DNA from: Haloferacaceae archaeon
Lineage (GTDB): Archaea > Halobacteriota > Halobacteria > Halobacteriales > Haloferacaceae
Assembly (NCBI GenBank): GCA_028274825.1
Contig: JAQCMZ010000322.1
Coordinates: 1 to 13,415 of the forward strand
DNA length: 13,415 nt
Reading direction: 5' to 3'
Made by a program: the position numbers and the translations under genes. The notes under the pieces are model-generated. The model searched no databases. It was given only the letters and a program-made list of their open reading frames with translations, and was not told the DNA's origin. Shown piece after piece: positions 13,281-13,415 of the stretch (position 1 is its first letter; each line of letters opens with the position of its first letter).

Positions 13281-13415
13281 CACCGCTGAATTGTGAGTGT
13301 CAGGTGTCCAGACTGCCACGCGAGCACACCGTTGGAATCGGTGTGCAACCGGTCGACGGGTAGTCTCTTGGGAGTGGCTACCCCGGGACTCCTCTCGTCT
13401 GTCGTGCTCGGATTC

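Larger units (their letters stand above)
12870..13415. other. Right-edge stretch with three hairpins, no confirmed gene
   Basis: No complete gene is evident. Three structured elements follow one another: a 14-bp hairpin (12937-12971), an extended nested hairpin (13155-13216), and an IS200/IS605-like end starting at TTGACATCCTCC (13242). A plus-strand frame stays open from GTG 13293 to the window edge (41 codons, with a CPDC pair and a hydrophobic run); it may be a truncated gene but I cannot identify it. Confidence 0.45.

Overview
The window looks like haloarchaeal chromosome (class Halobacteria). The proteins are acidic, several genes have an archaeal TATA box about 25-35 nt before the start codon (short-leader or leaderless transcripts), and the window carries an archaeal eIF1/SUI1, a Brp/Blh-family membrane protein, a DUF92 protein and a class II tRNA-Leu. 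By eye the GC content is moderate for the group. I cannot name the genus.

Layout. From 281 to 8201 every gene is on the minus strand. In direction of transcription these are: a three-gene operon MoxR ATPase (7227-8201), DUF58 protein (5904-7220) and TgpA-like transglutaminase (3629-5914), joined by a 6-nt gap and an overlap; a 540-bp gene-free stretch full of hairpins; eIF1 (2795-3088); a 341-bp gap with a long inverted repeat; a three-cysteine ferredoxin (2109-2453); tRNA-Leu(UAA) (1859-1943); and an AAA ATPase with a His-rich tail (281-1642). After a 736-bp gap come a plus-strand Brp/Blh-family protein (8938-9975), a convergent minus-strand cis-prenyltransferase homologue (10073-10681), an 877-bp gene-free stretch, a plus-strand DUF92 membrane protein (11559-12869), and 546 bp holding further hairpins.

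How the genes may work together. MoxR, DUF58 and the transglutaminase form a widespread conserved operon whose substrate is unknown; the MoxR ATPase probably acts on the membrane DUF58 and transglutaminase proteins at the cell envelope. The right half is an isoprenoid neighbourhood: a carotenoid-cleavage family protein, a cis-prenyltransferase homologue, and a relative of plant phytyl-phosphate kinase (DUF92). The first two appear to lack residues normally needed for catalysis: the two histidines four residues apart in the Brp/Blh protein, and the DGNGRW motif in the prenyltransferase. These are the most interesting protein-level observations.

The gene-free stretches share hairpins of one style, a stem with the flank GGCTTC, including a 37-nt repeat at 3476 and 11199. 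I read them as ends or scars of IS200/IS605 (IS1341/TnpB-type) elements without a transposase gene. The stretch at 3235-3323 can fold in two mutually exclusive ways and deserves a separate look. I found no CRISPR array, rRNA gene or intact transposase.
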